A DNA stretch of 64,000 bases from positions 124,001-188,000 of the forward strand of contig JAQUPZ010000003.1 of assembly GCA_028716365.1 (NCBI GenBank), in the 5' to 3' direction. The notes below the pieces were generated by a model that was given only the letters and a program-made list of their open reading frames with translations, was not told where the DNA came from and made no database searches. Within the stretch, counting starts at the first letter, position 1, and every line of letters begins with the position of its first letter. The translations under genes and the position numbers were made by a program. Shown here in pieces: positions 45,446 through 54,153 of the stretch. This DNA comes from Kiritimatiellia bacterium. GTDB taxonomy: Bacteria > Verrucomicrobiota > Kiritimatiellia > UBA8416 > YA12-FULL-48-11.

Positions 45446-46933
45446 ATGAATCGGCGTAATTTCATCAAAACACTCAGCGTTGGTACAGTTGCCGTTACCG
45501 TCGGCTGTCAATCCATCACCAGAACTATTCAACGTCCTAATGTTGTTTTCATTCTCACTGACGACCATCGTTGGGATCATTTGAGTTGTGCGGGACATCC
45601 TTTCCTGAAAACGCCGAACATAGATCGTATTGCTGCTGAGGGGGTGATGTTTCGCAACATGTTCGTTACCACATCTTTATGCTCTCCCAGCAGGGCGTCA
45701 TTCCTGTCGGGGTTATACGCGCATAGTCATGGTGTGGTAAATAATTTCACTGATTATCCCGGTGAGTTGACGAGTTTTCCCATGCGTCTGCAGGAAGAGG
45801 GTTATGAAACTGCCTATATAGGTAAATGGCACATGAACGAAGATGACGACTCAACGCGACCGGGTTTTGATTACTGGGTCAGCCACAAGGGACAGGGTAA
45901 TTATTTCGACAATACATTCAACATTAATGGGCAGAGACAGGTATTAAAGGGATATTATACCGAACGGATCACTGATATGGCGGTCGATTGGCTGAAAAAA
46001 CCGCGCACAAAACCTTTTGTAATGATTCTGGGGCACAAGGCGCCGCATACGCCGTTTACGCCTGAACCCAGGTATGCCCACATTTATGACGACATCAATA
46101 TTCCATATCCCAAGTCTGCATTCACACTGGAAGACAAGCCCGAATGGGTAAAGCAGAGAATCGATACATGGCATGGCATTTATGGTCCGCTTTACGGTTT
46201 TCGCAAGAAATTTCCTGATACACGTCCTGAGAGCGTAATAGATTTTGCCCGGTTTGTTCGTGACTATACTGCGGCAATCAAGAGCGTCGATGACAGTGTT
46301 GGACGTATTTATCAGACGTTGCAAAAGAATGGACAACTTGACAACACGTTATTCATTTTTGCCGGAGACAACGGCATGTTTCTTGGTGAGCATGGTATGA
46401 CTGATAAGAGGACAATGCACGAGGAGAGTATTCGTGTACCTCTGGTGGCCAGGTATCCGAAGTGTATCAAGCCCGGTACAGTCATCGACCAGATGGTCTT
46501 GAACATTGACCTTGCTCCCAGCGTCATCGATATATGTGGTGCGAGGCCATTGCGGGATATTCACGGGATGAGCTGGAAGAGGTTGTTGTCCGGTGAAGGC
46601 AGTGGATGGCGGACATCCTGGTATTATGAATACAATTACGAAAAGCAGTTTCCGTATACGCCGAACGTGCGCGGTATTCGGACGGACCGGTGGAAGTATG
46701 TTCACTATCCGCATGGTGATGGCGGCCTGGACCGGCATAAAGCGGAATTCTACGATCTAAAGAATGATCCGGGCGAAAACAGGAACCTGATTGATGATCC
46801 GGCCAGCCAGAGGATTATCCAGCAGTTGAAGAAGGACCTTGAAGACCTTATTCGTGCCACCGGTGGAATGCCTGATAAAATGCCTGTTGATGAAGGGGTG
46901 AAAAAGGAACTGCCAGCGGAATCGATCCGATAG
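45446..46933 (+). CDS. Exported type I sulfatase (Cys-type)
   Basis: A 495-residue arylsulfatase-family enzyme with a Tat signal ([20 protein letters not shown], which also offers a lipobox). The N-terminal metal site [12 protein letters not shown] and the formylglycine motif C79-S-P-S-R in [14 protein letters not shown] are present, followed by GKWHMNE and HKAPHTPF. The active cysteine must be converted to formylglycine by a maturase. It most likely removes sulfate esters from the same sulfated glycan whose backbone is cut by the upstream hydrolases. AAGGAGA precedes the ATG. Confidence 0.9.
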   Translation: MNRRNFIKTLSVGTVAVTVGCQSITRTIQRPNVVFILTDDHRWDHLSCAGHPFLKTPNIDRIAAEGVMFRNMFVTTSLCSPSRASFLSGLYAHSHGVVNNFTDYPGELTSFPMRLQEEGYETAYIGKWHMNEDDDSTRPGFDYWVSHKGQGNYFDNTFNINGQRQVLKGYYTERITDMAVDWLKKPRTKPFVMILGHKAPHTPFTPEPRYAHIYDDINIPYPKSAFTLEDKPEWVKQRIDTWHGIYGPLYGFRKKFPDTRPESVIDFARFVRDYTAAIKSVDDSVGRIYQTLQKNGQLDNTLFIFAGDNGMFLGEHGMTDKRTMHEESIRVPLVARYPKCIKPGTVIDQMVLNIDLAPSVIDICGARPLRDIHGMSWKRLLSGEGSGWRTSWYYEYNYEKQFPYTPNVRGIRTDRWKYVHYPHGDGGLDRHKAEFYDLKNDPGENRNLIDDPASQRIIQQLKKDLEDLIRATGGMPDKMPVDEGVKKELPAESIR

Positions 46934-47035
46934 GAGCGATTAAACTGTTTATTGTCAGTTAGACGTTGAATCGCGAATAAATGGAAAAGAATGGAGACTT
47001 GTCTGGGGGCAGGAATGTGGTAGAAGATATGTGTT

Positions 47036-48739
47036 GTGAAAAAATGGCTGGCTATTCTTGTGGTCATGTCGATGGCCGCGGCTTCCAAGGCGATTGATTG
47101 GGAGTTCGTGGAAGTAAGTCTCTCGCTGAGACCGGACGGCAAGGCAACTGCCACATACCAGGTTGCCATCAACCCGCAGGGTTTCAATCTGCACGGTTTT
47201 TACTTCGAAGGTTTTACAGGCATTCCGCATTTTGATCCGGCCCGTTGCTATGCCGTTGACTTCCAGAATAAACGTTACGGACTTTCAATCAAGCCGCAGG
47301 ACGGTAAATATGACATTGTTCTGGCCAATGGGGCTTCGGTACGAAATGGACGTGTTGTCTACAATTTCACCTACGGAACTGATCTCGTTCAATCCGGTAA
47401 TCTGGCAAAAACCACAACTGCTGATGGGCGCAATATGGTTGTTTTCAACTGGTCACCGTCACAGTGGGATTCAGCACTTGGCCATTATACTTTGAAAATT
47501 TACTGGCCAATGGAACTTCCGGGCAACCAAGCGCCGCGTGAAGAACTTTCGAAAAAAATCCTGACTGAGCAGTGGATGAATTCTCAATACAAGATGGATT
47601 ACCGGGCACAGGAATATAACGGTAAGTATTGGATGATGCAGTTGATTCACTGGGAAAAGGTTCCTGCCATGGGTCACTTCCGTATTCAGGAATATGTGGA
47701 TGCGTCAATTTTTAACCTGCCGGCCAGGGGGCAAACAGGAACGGGGCAGAGGCTGATTGAATCAACTCCGGTTAGAGAAGTGAAACCACAGGTTCATGTT
47801 ACAAAGCCTGTTATGCCGGTTATGCGTAATTACTCTCCAATTACGGGTAGGGCGGTCAAATCTTGCCCGGCAGTAGTTCTTGTAATCATTGCGGTAATTC
47901 TTGGAGTGGTTTTCTTCTTTGTTGTGGTCGGTAAACATAAGAGTATGCTGACCGCGGCGGATGGACTCCGCGACGTAAGTTGGGTGGACCAGGATTGGAC
48001 TCCGCCAAAAATCATAATGACGACTTTCCGGAAGGACGGGAAAATCCCGGAACTTTCCGTTCTTGAAGCGGCTTTGTTTCTTGGCCTGCCTGTTAATCGC
48101 GTTCTGAGTATCATGCTCGGCGGACTCGAAAGACGTAGTGTTTTAAGTTTGCACGATGATGGAACGATAGGAACGTTGCGATATACCGGAAGTCTGGATG
48201 AATTTGAGACATTGCTTGTCAGGGCGGTCGGACCTGATGGCAAGTTGGATCCGCAACAGGTACGCAGTCTGATCGAGAAAATGGTTGATGCCGTGAGAAA
48301 GAAATCCTGGGATGCGGACGTGGATGCCACAACTGCCCATTACCTCAAGCAATTCAAGGATGCATTCGAAAGACAGCCGAAAGACAAGGATGGTAAACCA
48401 CTGCCAAAAGATCAGCAGGCACAACAGCGGTACTACGATGACAACTACTATCATTGGTGGATCTATAACAGTTATTGCCACGATCAGTATTATGCAACGA
48501 CTGGACTAGTGCCCAAGTCAGTGGAAAACAGTGTAACTTCGATAACCGGCGATGTAGGGGATTACAAAAGTTTCATGGAAAGCCCGGCATGCTACGAGGG
48601 TTGTTTTGTGCATTCGGCGTGTCATGACGCCTGTCACTCGGCGTGCCATGATGCCTGTCATTCTGCGTGCCATTCAGCATGTCACTCTGCTTGTCATTCA
48701 GCATGTCATTCGGCCTGTGTAAGTGGAGGTGCCCATTGA
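47036..48739 (+). CDS. DUF2207-like membrane protein with C-terminal (H-[SD]-A-C)9 tail, candidate radical SAM substrate
   Basis: A 567-residue protein. Order: signal peptide (about 1-19), extracytoplasmic beta-domain (about 20-250), one membrane helix (about 277-299), then a cytoplasmic part with PELSVLEAALFLGLPVNRVL, which looks like the winged-helix segment of DUF2207 proteins, and a Tyr/His/Asp-rich linker. The last 42 residues are nine perfect H-S-A-C or H-D-A-C units (526-561) followed by VSGGAH; two more Cys lie just before (ACYEGC). With signal peptide cleavage and a single helix, the tail should face the cytoplasm. Its stop codon overlaps the next gene's ATG by one base. The start is GTG 47036, chosen for the full signal peptide; the ribosome site is poor. 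The function is unknown. Confidence 0.75.
   Translation: MKKWLAILVVMSMAAASKAIDWEFVEVSLSLRPDGKATATYQVAINPQGFNLHGFYFEGFTGIPHFDPARCYAVDFQNKRYGLSIKPQDGKYDIVLANGASVRNGRVVYNFTYGTDLVQSGNLAKTTTADGRNMVVFNWSPSQWDSALGHYTLKIYWPMELPGNQAPREELSKKILTEQWMNSQYKMDYRAQEYNGKYWMMQLIHWEKVPAMGHFRIQEYVDASIFNLPARGQTGTGQRLIESTPVREVKPQVHVTKPVMPVMRNYSPITGRAVKSCPAVVLVIIAVILGVVFFFVVVGKHKSMLTAADGLRDVSWVDQDWTPPKIIMTTFRKDGKIPELSVLEAALFLGLPVNRVLSIMLGGLERRSVLSLHDDGTIGTLRYTGSLDEFETLLVRAVGPDGKLDPQQVRSLIEKMVDAVRKKSWDADVDATTAHYLKQFKDAFERQPKDKDGKPLPKDQQAQQRYYDDNYYHWWIYNSYCHDQYYATTGLVPKSVENSVTSITGDVGDYKSFMESPACYEGCFVHSACHDACHSACHDACHSACHSACHSACHSACHSACVSGGAH
48611..48718 (+). repeat. Nine 12-bp units coding H-[SD]-A-C
   Basis: The 108-bp array has synonymous variation (CAT/CAC, TCG/TCT/TCA, GCG/GCA/GCT/GCC, TGT/TGC) while the peptide stays constant apart from two Ser-to-Asp units (2 and 4). 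Constant protein with drifting codons points to selection on the tetrapeptide rather than to a fresh DNA-level expansion. Confidence 0.85.
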
Positions 48740-50100
48740 TGGAGATATGGGATGATAAAAATGCGTTTAACTGGGTAGATGATTATTTCGCCCATGTCAG
48801 GCCTCATTTTGATGTGAGAGAAACAGATTCTCTGCTGATCATAATGCCGAACAAGGCGATGAAACTTAATCGTACCGGATTCAAGGTTTTGCAGTTACTG
48901 AAGGACGGTGGATCAATCGGAGAGATTGTAGAAAAACTTGGCAACAGAAGTGAACGCAGGAAGGAGTTGTTCCATTTCCTCTGCGATTTCCGGAGCCTGA
49001 TGACAGGATGTCTGGGTGAGGGACATAACCGGAAAGCGGTTGATACTGCACCGCATACAGAGTCATTCAATATTCTTCCGGTTCTTTCTGAAATTGCTGT
49101 GACCTACCGGTGTAATTTGCAGTGCAGGTTCTGTTATGCTGCATGCGGGTGTCAGAAAAAAGATTCTTTATCGTCCGAAATGTCCGCCAGGGATGTGTCC
49201 AGAGTGCTTAAGATAATTCGTAATGAAGCGAAAGTCCCATCGGTAAGTTTTACAGGCGGCGAACCGCTGGTGCGGGTTGATCTGGAGGAACTTGTTGTTG
49301 TTGCAAAAAAAATCGGATTGAGAGTAAATCTTATTACCAACGGGACGCTTCTTGCTGGAAATGATCGGGCGGAACGACTGCGTGAAGCAGGTCTCGATTC
49401 GGCGCAGGTTTCACTGGAAGGTCCAACGGCAGAAGTACACGATGAACTTACGGGAGTTCCTGGTTCGTATGAACGCACTTTGAAAGGAATTTCTGCACTG
49501 GTAAAGGCTGGAATTCATATTCATACAAACACGACAATCAGCTCTGGGAATGCGCGCTATCTTGTTGATTTGGTGAAACTTATAAAGAAACTGGGTTTAA
49601 AGCGGATGTCCATGAATATGGTGATACCAGCCGGCAGTGCCGCGGATATCGGACTTCAGGTATCCTACAGTGAAATATGGTCCATAATTGAGCCGGTTCG
49701 TGCCGAGGCAAGGAGGCTTGGGATTGAGTTCATGTGGTATTCGCCAACACCAATGTGCATTCTTAATCCGCTTGCAGAAGGACTGGGCAATAAAAGTTGT
49801 GCAGCGTGTGACGGTTTGTTGAGTATTGCACCCAATGGTGATGTTCTGCCGTGTTCAAGTTATCCGCAACCAGTGGGTAATTTATTCCAAAAGCCTTTTG
49901 AAGAAGTATGGAATTCAGCGGCGGCGCTGTTCTTCAGGCGCAAGGAATATGCGCCGGGTGAATGTAACGGATGCGGGGAATTCACTGCTTGTGCAGGGGC
50001 TTGTCCGCTTTACTGGTCGGCTATGGGTACGAAGGAACTGAATAATGATTTTCATGAAGGTGTTCTCATGGCAGAAAGGGGGAACCATGCTGTTGCCTGA
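48739..50100 (+). CDS. PqqD-like/radical SAM/SPASM peptide-modifying enzyme
   Basis: A 453-residue cytoplasmic protein. Residues about 20-90 resemble a PqqD-like peptide-recognition domain (MKLNRTGFKVLQLLKDGGSIGEIVEKLG). The radical SAM core has C125-x3-C129-x2-C132 in TYRCNLQCRFCYAAC for the SAM-binding 4Fe-4S cluster, and FTGGEP. The C-terminal SPASM region shows SCAACDGLLSIAPNGDVLPC and CNGCGEFTACAGACP, enough Cys for two auxiliary clusters. Such enzymes install thioether, C-C or epimer changes on peptides. The adjacent substrate candidate is the Cys/His tail upstream. The start ATG 48739 overlaps the preceding stop (TGATG) and has GGAGGT 8 bases upstream, so translation is coupled; a longer frame from 48667 would run through the repeat array. 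Confidence 0.85.
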   Translation: MEIWDDKNAFNWVDDYFAHVRPHFDVRETDSLLIIMPNKAMKLNRTGFKVLQLLKDGGSIGEIVEKLGNRSERRKELFHFLCDFRSLMTGCLGEGHNRKAVDTAPHTESFNILPVLSEIAVTYRCNLQCRFCYAACGCQKKDSLSSEMSARDVSRVLKIIRNEAKVPSVSFTGGEPLVRVDLEELVVVAKKIGLRVNLITNGTLLAGNDRAERLREAGLDSAQVSLEGPTAEVHDELTGVPGSYERTLKGISALVKAGIHIHTNTTISSGNARYLVDLVKLIKKLGLKRMSMNMVIPAGSAADIGLQVSYSEIWSIIEPVRAEARRLGIEFMWYSPTPMCILNPLAEGLGNKSCAACDGLLSIAPNGDVLPCSSYPQPVGNLFQKPFEEVWNSAAALFFRRKEYAPGECNGCGEFTACAGACPLYWSAMGTKELNNDFHEGVLMAERGNHAVA

Positions 50101-51088
50101 TCCAAACCGGCGGGGTGAAATCCACTTCCTGTTTGCCAAATCCATGCCGTATCATATGAGACTCTCCATGATCGGACTTTTCCTTCTGGCTGGTTTTGCC
50201 ATTCAAATATTCTGGAACCAGTTGGCCGTTGGTGCGGCGTTATTATTGATGGCATCAATGCTTGGCCTGGTGAAGGGATATACTAATAATCCCGGAAATT
50301 TAGGAGGAAAACGGGAATGGCGGACCGGTGATAAAGCGCAATTACAGAAGATCATAGACATCGCAAAAAAAACCAGGAAATGGGACCAGAGTGTACTGGA
50401 TATTACTTGTTCGGCAGGTTGTTGTGCCTGGGTTGTCATGGTAGTGCTTATCGGCTTTTTCGGTTTTGTGGTCTTTTCCGCCGGATATGAACAGTTGGGG
50501 CTTGCCGTATGGGTTAACACGAGTGTTCTGTTAATACCGCATTGGATAACAGGCGTGCGAAAGATCCTGATCAACGCCCCTTTGACCATAAAAGTTGAAA
50601 ATCTGTTGAACGTGTATTCCATCTGGGAGGCAGAGAAGAAAGATGATGAAAAAATGATGGTACAAATGGAAGTTATTAAAAGTGAAAAAGGCGAAATGCC
50701 CGTTGATGCAAAGCTGATTCTTCAGATCCCGGCGTTGAGTGAAACTTTTTTTGGAGTTCAGACCCAGGTAGTGCTGAACAACGTGCAGGGCGCTGATTTC
50801 CCTTATCTCTATTGCGTGCTTGTGGCAAAGACTGTGATGGGAATGCCAAACACGTTGATGTCTGTAGCGTCCGATGCCGAGGCTTTATACAAGTTGGAGA
50901 CAAAGGGTTTAGGATTTTTTACAAGGAAACCGCTGGGTATTATTACCGAATGGAAACAGGAAGGCGGAATGGATATTCTGATAATTCGTCAGCAGACGAC
51001 TCAACAGACCGGATATCAGACCGACCCTGCGGCGGTGGCCCGGATATTCCGGTTTGCGAAGGCGGAGGCCAGGAAACTTTTAAAATAA
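50087..51088 (+). CDS. Four-helix membrane protein of the radical SAM unit, function unknown
   Basis: A 333-residue protein I do not recognise. Two membrane-helix pairs (about 25-64 and 116-165) flank a basic cytoplasmic loop; the second pair starts with the cysteine-rich TCSAGCC. A soluble C-terminal domain of about 165 residues follows. The start ATG 50087 lies 14 bases inside the radical SAM gene with GGGGG just upstream, so the three genes are translationally coupled. It could anchor, export or work with the repeat protein. The alternative start at 50045 has no ribosome site. Confidence 0.65.
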   Translation: MLLPDPNRRGEIHFLFAKSMPYHMRLSMIGLFLLAGFAIQIFWNQLAVGAALLLMASMLGLVKGYTNNPGNLGGKREWRTGDKAQLQKIIDIAKKTRKWDQSVLDITCSAGCCAWVVMVVLIGFFGFVVFSAGYEQLGLAVWVNTSVLLIPHWITGVRKILINAPLTIKVENLLNVYSIWEAEKKDDEKMMVQMEVIKSEKGEMPVDAKLILQIPALSETFFGVQTQVVLNNVQGADFPYLYCVLVAKTVMGMPNTLMSVASDAEALYKLETKGLGFFTRKPLGIITEWKQEGGMDILIIRQQTTQQTGYQTDPAAVARIFRFAKAEARKLLK

Positions 51089-51253
51089 TCTGCAACAACG
51101 GCAGAATCCTGCTGGAAATATGCCGATGACAACGTATGCTAAATTCCGTAAATTGTTTTTGACATCCAATTATGTGCCTGTTACACGAGCTGAACTCTGA
51201 TGTGAGAAAAGTAAGGATAAGTTTTTAACTGATGGAGAAAAATATTTAAACTT

Positions 51254-53998
51254 ATGTATAAACTATCTGTTTTCTTATTTGGTTTTTTTCTGACTATGTT
51301 GACTGCGAATGCTGTTGAAAGTCGACAGACCAGCGTGATTGATATTCCTTACACGAAATATGTTCTTGATAATGGACTAATTCTTATCGTGCATGAGGAC
51401 CATAAAGCTCCGATTGTCGCAGTGAACGTCTGGTATCATGTGGGCTCAAAGAACGAGAAAGCCGGCAAGACTGGTTTTGCACATTTGTTCGAGCATCTAA
51501 TGTTTAACGGCAGTGAGCATTTCGATGACGACTACTTCAAAGCCGCCGAGAAGGTTGGCGCCACCGATTTGAACGGTACCACCAGCGAGGATCGTACGAA
51601 CTACTTTGAAAATGCTCCCAAGGATGCGCTTGATTACCTGCTTTGGCTGGAATCCGACCGCATGGGGCATCTGCTTGGGGTGATTTCGCAGGCCAAGCTC
51701 GATGAACAGCGTGGCGTGGTGCAGAATGAAAAACGCCAGGGCGATAACCAGCCATACGCCATCGCGTATGAATTGATTACGAAGAATACAAGGCCAGCAG
51801 GCCACCCTTATTCCTGGCAGGTTATCGGTTCGATGGAGGACCTGAATGCAGCTTCACTTGATGATGTAAAAGAATGGTTTAAAACTTATTACGGTGCTGC
51901 CAATGCCACGATTGTTGTGGCCGGAGATGTGACGCCGCAGGAAGTACTGGAAAAGGTGAAGAAGAATTTCGACAGTATTCCTTCCGGTCCGCCGCTGGCA
52001 CGACACAAGGGGTGGATTGCAAAGAACACCGGTATTTTACGTCAGGTTGCTCAGGACCGTGTTCCCCAAGCCAGAATTTACAAGGTCTGGAACGTGCCAC
52101 AGTATGGTGTGACAGATGTCAATTATCTCGATCTGGTCAGTGATGTATTGACCAGCGGTAAGAATTCGCGCCTTTACAAGCGGTTGGTTTACGATGACCA
52201 GATAGCCACAGACGTCAGTGCTTTCATGGATGCTGGTGAGATCGCCGGACAGTTTTACATTATTGCAACTGCAAAGCCCGGGGGTGCTCTGGCAAAGGTT
52301 GAAAAAGCCATTGATGAAGAGCTTGCGAAGTTTCTCAAGAGTGGGCCAACACAGCGTGAACTTCAGCGCATAAAGACACAGTATGAAGCTGGTTTTATCC
52401 GGGGGATCGAACGTATTGGCGGGTTTGGAGGTAAATCAGACATTCTTGCGCATAATTCAGTTTTTACCGGTAATCCTGATTACTACAAAGTCAGCCTCAA
52501 GGAAGTTCGTGAAGCCACTGCCAGAGACCTTCTTGATGCAGCAAAAAAGTGGCTTTCGGATGGACAGTATATTCTTGAAATCCATCCTTTCCCGAAACAT
52601 ACCAACACAACCAATGATGTGGACCGTTCCAAATTGCCCGTGCCGGAACTCAAACCAGAAGTTCGCTTTCCGACATTGCAACGAACAACTCTTTCCAACG
52701 GGATGAAGGTCGTTTTCGCCGAACACCACGCAATTCCCCTCGTGCAGTTCAATCTTCTCGTGGATGCCGGATATGCTGCCGACCAGTTTGCCATTCCAGG
52801 CGCCGCCAAACTGGCGATGGAAATGCTGACCGAAGGTACAAAAAAACGCAACAGCCTTGAAATAAGTGATGAACTTGCCCTGCTTGGCGCACAGCTACGG
52901 ACCGGCTGTGACCTGGATACTTCATTCATATCTCTCAACACCCTCAAATCAAAAATGGACGAGGCGCTGGACATCTTCGCTGATATAACGATGAACCCGA
53001 CGTTTCCTGAAGGGGATTTCAAACGTCTTCAGAAACAATTCCTGGCAGGAATCCAACGTGAGAAAACAGAACCCAATATGATGGCTCTGCGCGTTTTGCC
53101 AAAACTGATTTACGGTACGGGTCACGCCTATGGAAATCCTTTTACCGGTTCGGGAACAGAGGCCAGTATGGGCCAACTTACACCCGCTGATATGAAGAAG
53201 TTTCACAGCACCTGGTTCAGGCCGGACAACGCCACGCTCGTGATCATCGGCGATACCGCTTTAAACGAGATTGTGCCGAAGATGGAAAAACTTTTCAAAC
53301 GTTGGAAGTCAGGTTCTATACCAGCGAAAAATATCGCTACTGTTGCCCAGAGGCATAAACCATCAGTTTATATCATTGACCGGCCCGGTTCTCAGCAATC
53401 CGTGATCTTTGTCGGTGACGTAATCCTGCCGAAATCAAATCCTGACGAAATCGCCATAGAATTGATGAATAAAATACTCGGTGGTGATTTTACCTCGCGC
53501 ATCAATATGAACTTGCGCGAAGGTAAGCACTGGACATATGGTGCGCGCAGTGCCATTCCTGACGCGCGTGGACAACGTCCATTCATGGCAGTGGCTCCGG
53601 TACAGGGGGACAAGACAAAGGACGCCATGCTGGAATTGAACAAGGAGTTCCGGACCATTCTGGCTGAGAAGCCGGTGACCGACGCCGAGTTTGGCAGGGT
53701 CGTTACCAACCAGACACTCAGGTTACCCGGTACATGGGAAACAATGGGCCGCATTGCCGGCGCGATGTCGGAGATAGTGCGTTTCGGTTTACCGGACGAT
53801 TATTTCCAGACCTACGCTAGAAAAATTCAGGCCATTACGAGGGAAGATATTTCGAACGCTGCTGCGAAAATCGTTCATCCTGAAAGTATGGTCTGGGTGG
53901 TTGTAGGTGACCGTGCGAAAATCGAAAAAGCCGTCCGCGAACTCAACTTCGGTGAAGTGCAGTTTCTCGATGCGGACGGAAAACTGCTTGAGAAATAA
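51254..53998 (+). CDS. Exported M16 (pitrilysin/insulinase) zinc peptidase, two-domain
   Basis: A 914-residue secreted protein with a signal peptide (about 1-21). The first half carries the inverted zinc motif H77-L-F-E80-H81 and is the active M16 domain. The second half (from about residue 470) repeats the fold without HxxEH (AAKLAMEML in its place) and holds the typical R...Y region (LREGKHWTYGARS). Fused active/inactive halves are normal for long M16 enzymes, which degrade peptides inside a closed chamber. It could process peptides of the neighbouring radical SAM unit, but it has its own leader (51089-51253) and a distant ribosome site, so this is speculative. Confidence 0.88.
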   Translation: MYKLSVFLFGFFLTMLTANAVESRQTSVIDIPYTKYVLDNGLILIVHEDHKAPIVAVNVWYHVGSKNEKAGKTGFAHLFEHLMFNGSEHFDDDYFKAAEKVGATDLNGTTSEDRTNYFENAPKDALDYLLWLESDRMGHLLGVISQAKLDEQRGVVQNEKRQGDNQPYAIAYELITKNTRPAGHPYSWQVIGSMEDLNAASLDDVKEWFKTYYGAANATIVVAGDVTPQEVLEKVKKNFDSIPSGPPLARHKGWIAKNTGILRQVAQDRVPQARIYKVWNVPQYGVTDVNYLDLVSDVLTSGKNSRLYKRLVYDDQIATDVSAFMDAGEIAGQFYIIATAKPGGALAKVEKAIDEELAKFLKSGPTQRELQRIKTQYEAGFIRGIERIGGFGGKSDILAHNSVFTGNPDYYKVSLKEVREATARDLLDAAKKWLSDGQYILEIHPFPKHTNTTNDVDRSKLPVPELKPEVRFPTLQRTTLSNGMKVVFAEHHAIPLVQFNLLVDAGYAADQFAIPGAAKLAMEMLTEGTKKRNSLEISDELALLGAQLRTGCDLDTSFISLNTLKSKMDEALDIFADITMNPTFPEGDFKRLQKQFLAGIQREKTEPNMMALRVLPKLIYGTGHAYGNPFTGSGTEASMGQLTPADMKKFHSTWFRPDNATLVIIGDTALNEIVPKMEKLFKRWKSGSIPAKNIATVAQRHKPSVYIIDRPGSQQSVIFVGDVILPKSNPDEIAIELMNKILGGDFTSRINMNLREGKHWTYGARSAIPDARGQRPFMAVAPVQGDKTKDAMLELNKEFRTILAEKPVTDAEFGRVVTNQTLRLPGTWETMGRIAGAMSEIVRFGLPDDYFQTYARKIQAITREDISNAAAKIVHPESMVWVVVGDRAKIEKAVRELNFGEVQFLDADGKLLEK

Positions 53999-54007
53999 AG
54001 TACACAC

Positions 54008-54050
54008 AACCGTGGCCTGATCCAACGGTGATCGGGCTTGCTGCACGGTT
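54008..54050 (+). terminator. Long stem-loop after M16 peptidase gene
   Basis: Outer arms AACCGTG (54008-54014) and CACGGTT (54044-54050) pair perfectly. Inner arms CCTGATC (54016-54022) and GATCGGG (54030-54036) pair with one G-U. AAAA follows rather than a T-run on this strand. Confidence 0.5.
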
Positions 54051-54059
54051 AAAATACTG

Positions 54060-54146
54060 CAGTGTAATTGACACACATTGTAACTATCGGGTAGTCTTGG
54101 TCCACGCGTTTCATAACTTCAAACTGGGTAAAGGTTAATTACACTG
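54060..54146 (+). promoter_or_regulatory. Inverted repeat framing the leader of the esterase gene
   Basis: CAGTGTAATT (54060-54069) and AATTACACTG (54137-54146) are perfect 10-base inverted repeats, 67 bases apart. The second arm touches the GGGGA ribosome site of the next gene, and a TTGACA (54068-54073) overlaps the first. It could be a looped operator or a ribosome-site-masking RNA helix. Confidence 0.35.
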
Positions 54147-54153
54147 GGGACTT

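Noticed and set aside
48611-48718. Short tandem DNA repeats resembling a CRISPR or minisatellite
   Set aside because: The 12-bp units are continuous with no spacers, in frame, and constant only at the peptide level; it is a coding repeat.
48611-48718. His-Xaa-Ser repeat (HxsA-type) system
   Set aside because: The repeat is H-S/D-A-C with Cys every fourth residue, not His-Xaa-Ser, and there is only one radical SAM gene instead of the HxsB/HxsC pair.
48667-48738. Upstream-extended start for the radical SAM protein
   Set aside because: The extension would translate the HSAC repeat DNA in another frame; the overlapping TGATG with GGAGGT upstream is the natural start.
48739-50100. Anaerobic sulfatase-maturing enzyme for the Cys-type sulfatase at 45446
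   Set aside because: The radical SAM core and SPASM would fit, but the PqqD-like N-terminal domain and the overlap with the HSAC-type gene point to that neighbour as substrate; the sulfatase gene ends 1.8 kb upstream in a separate unit.
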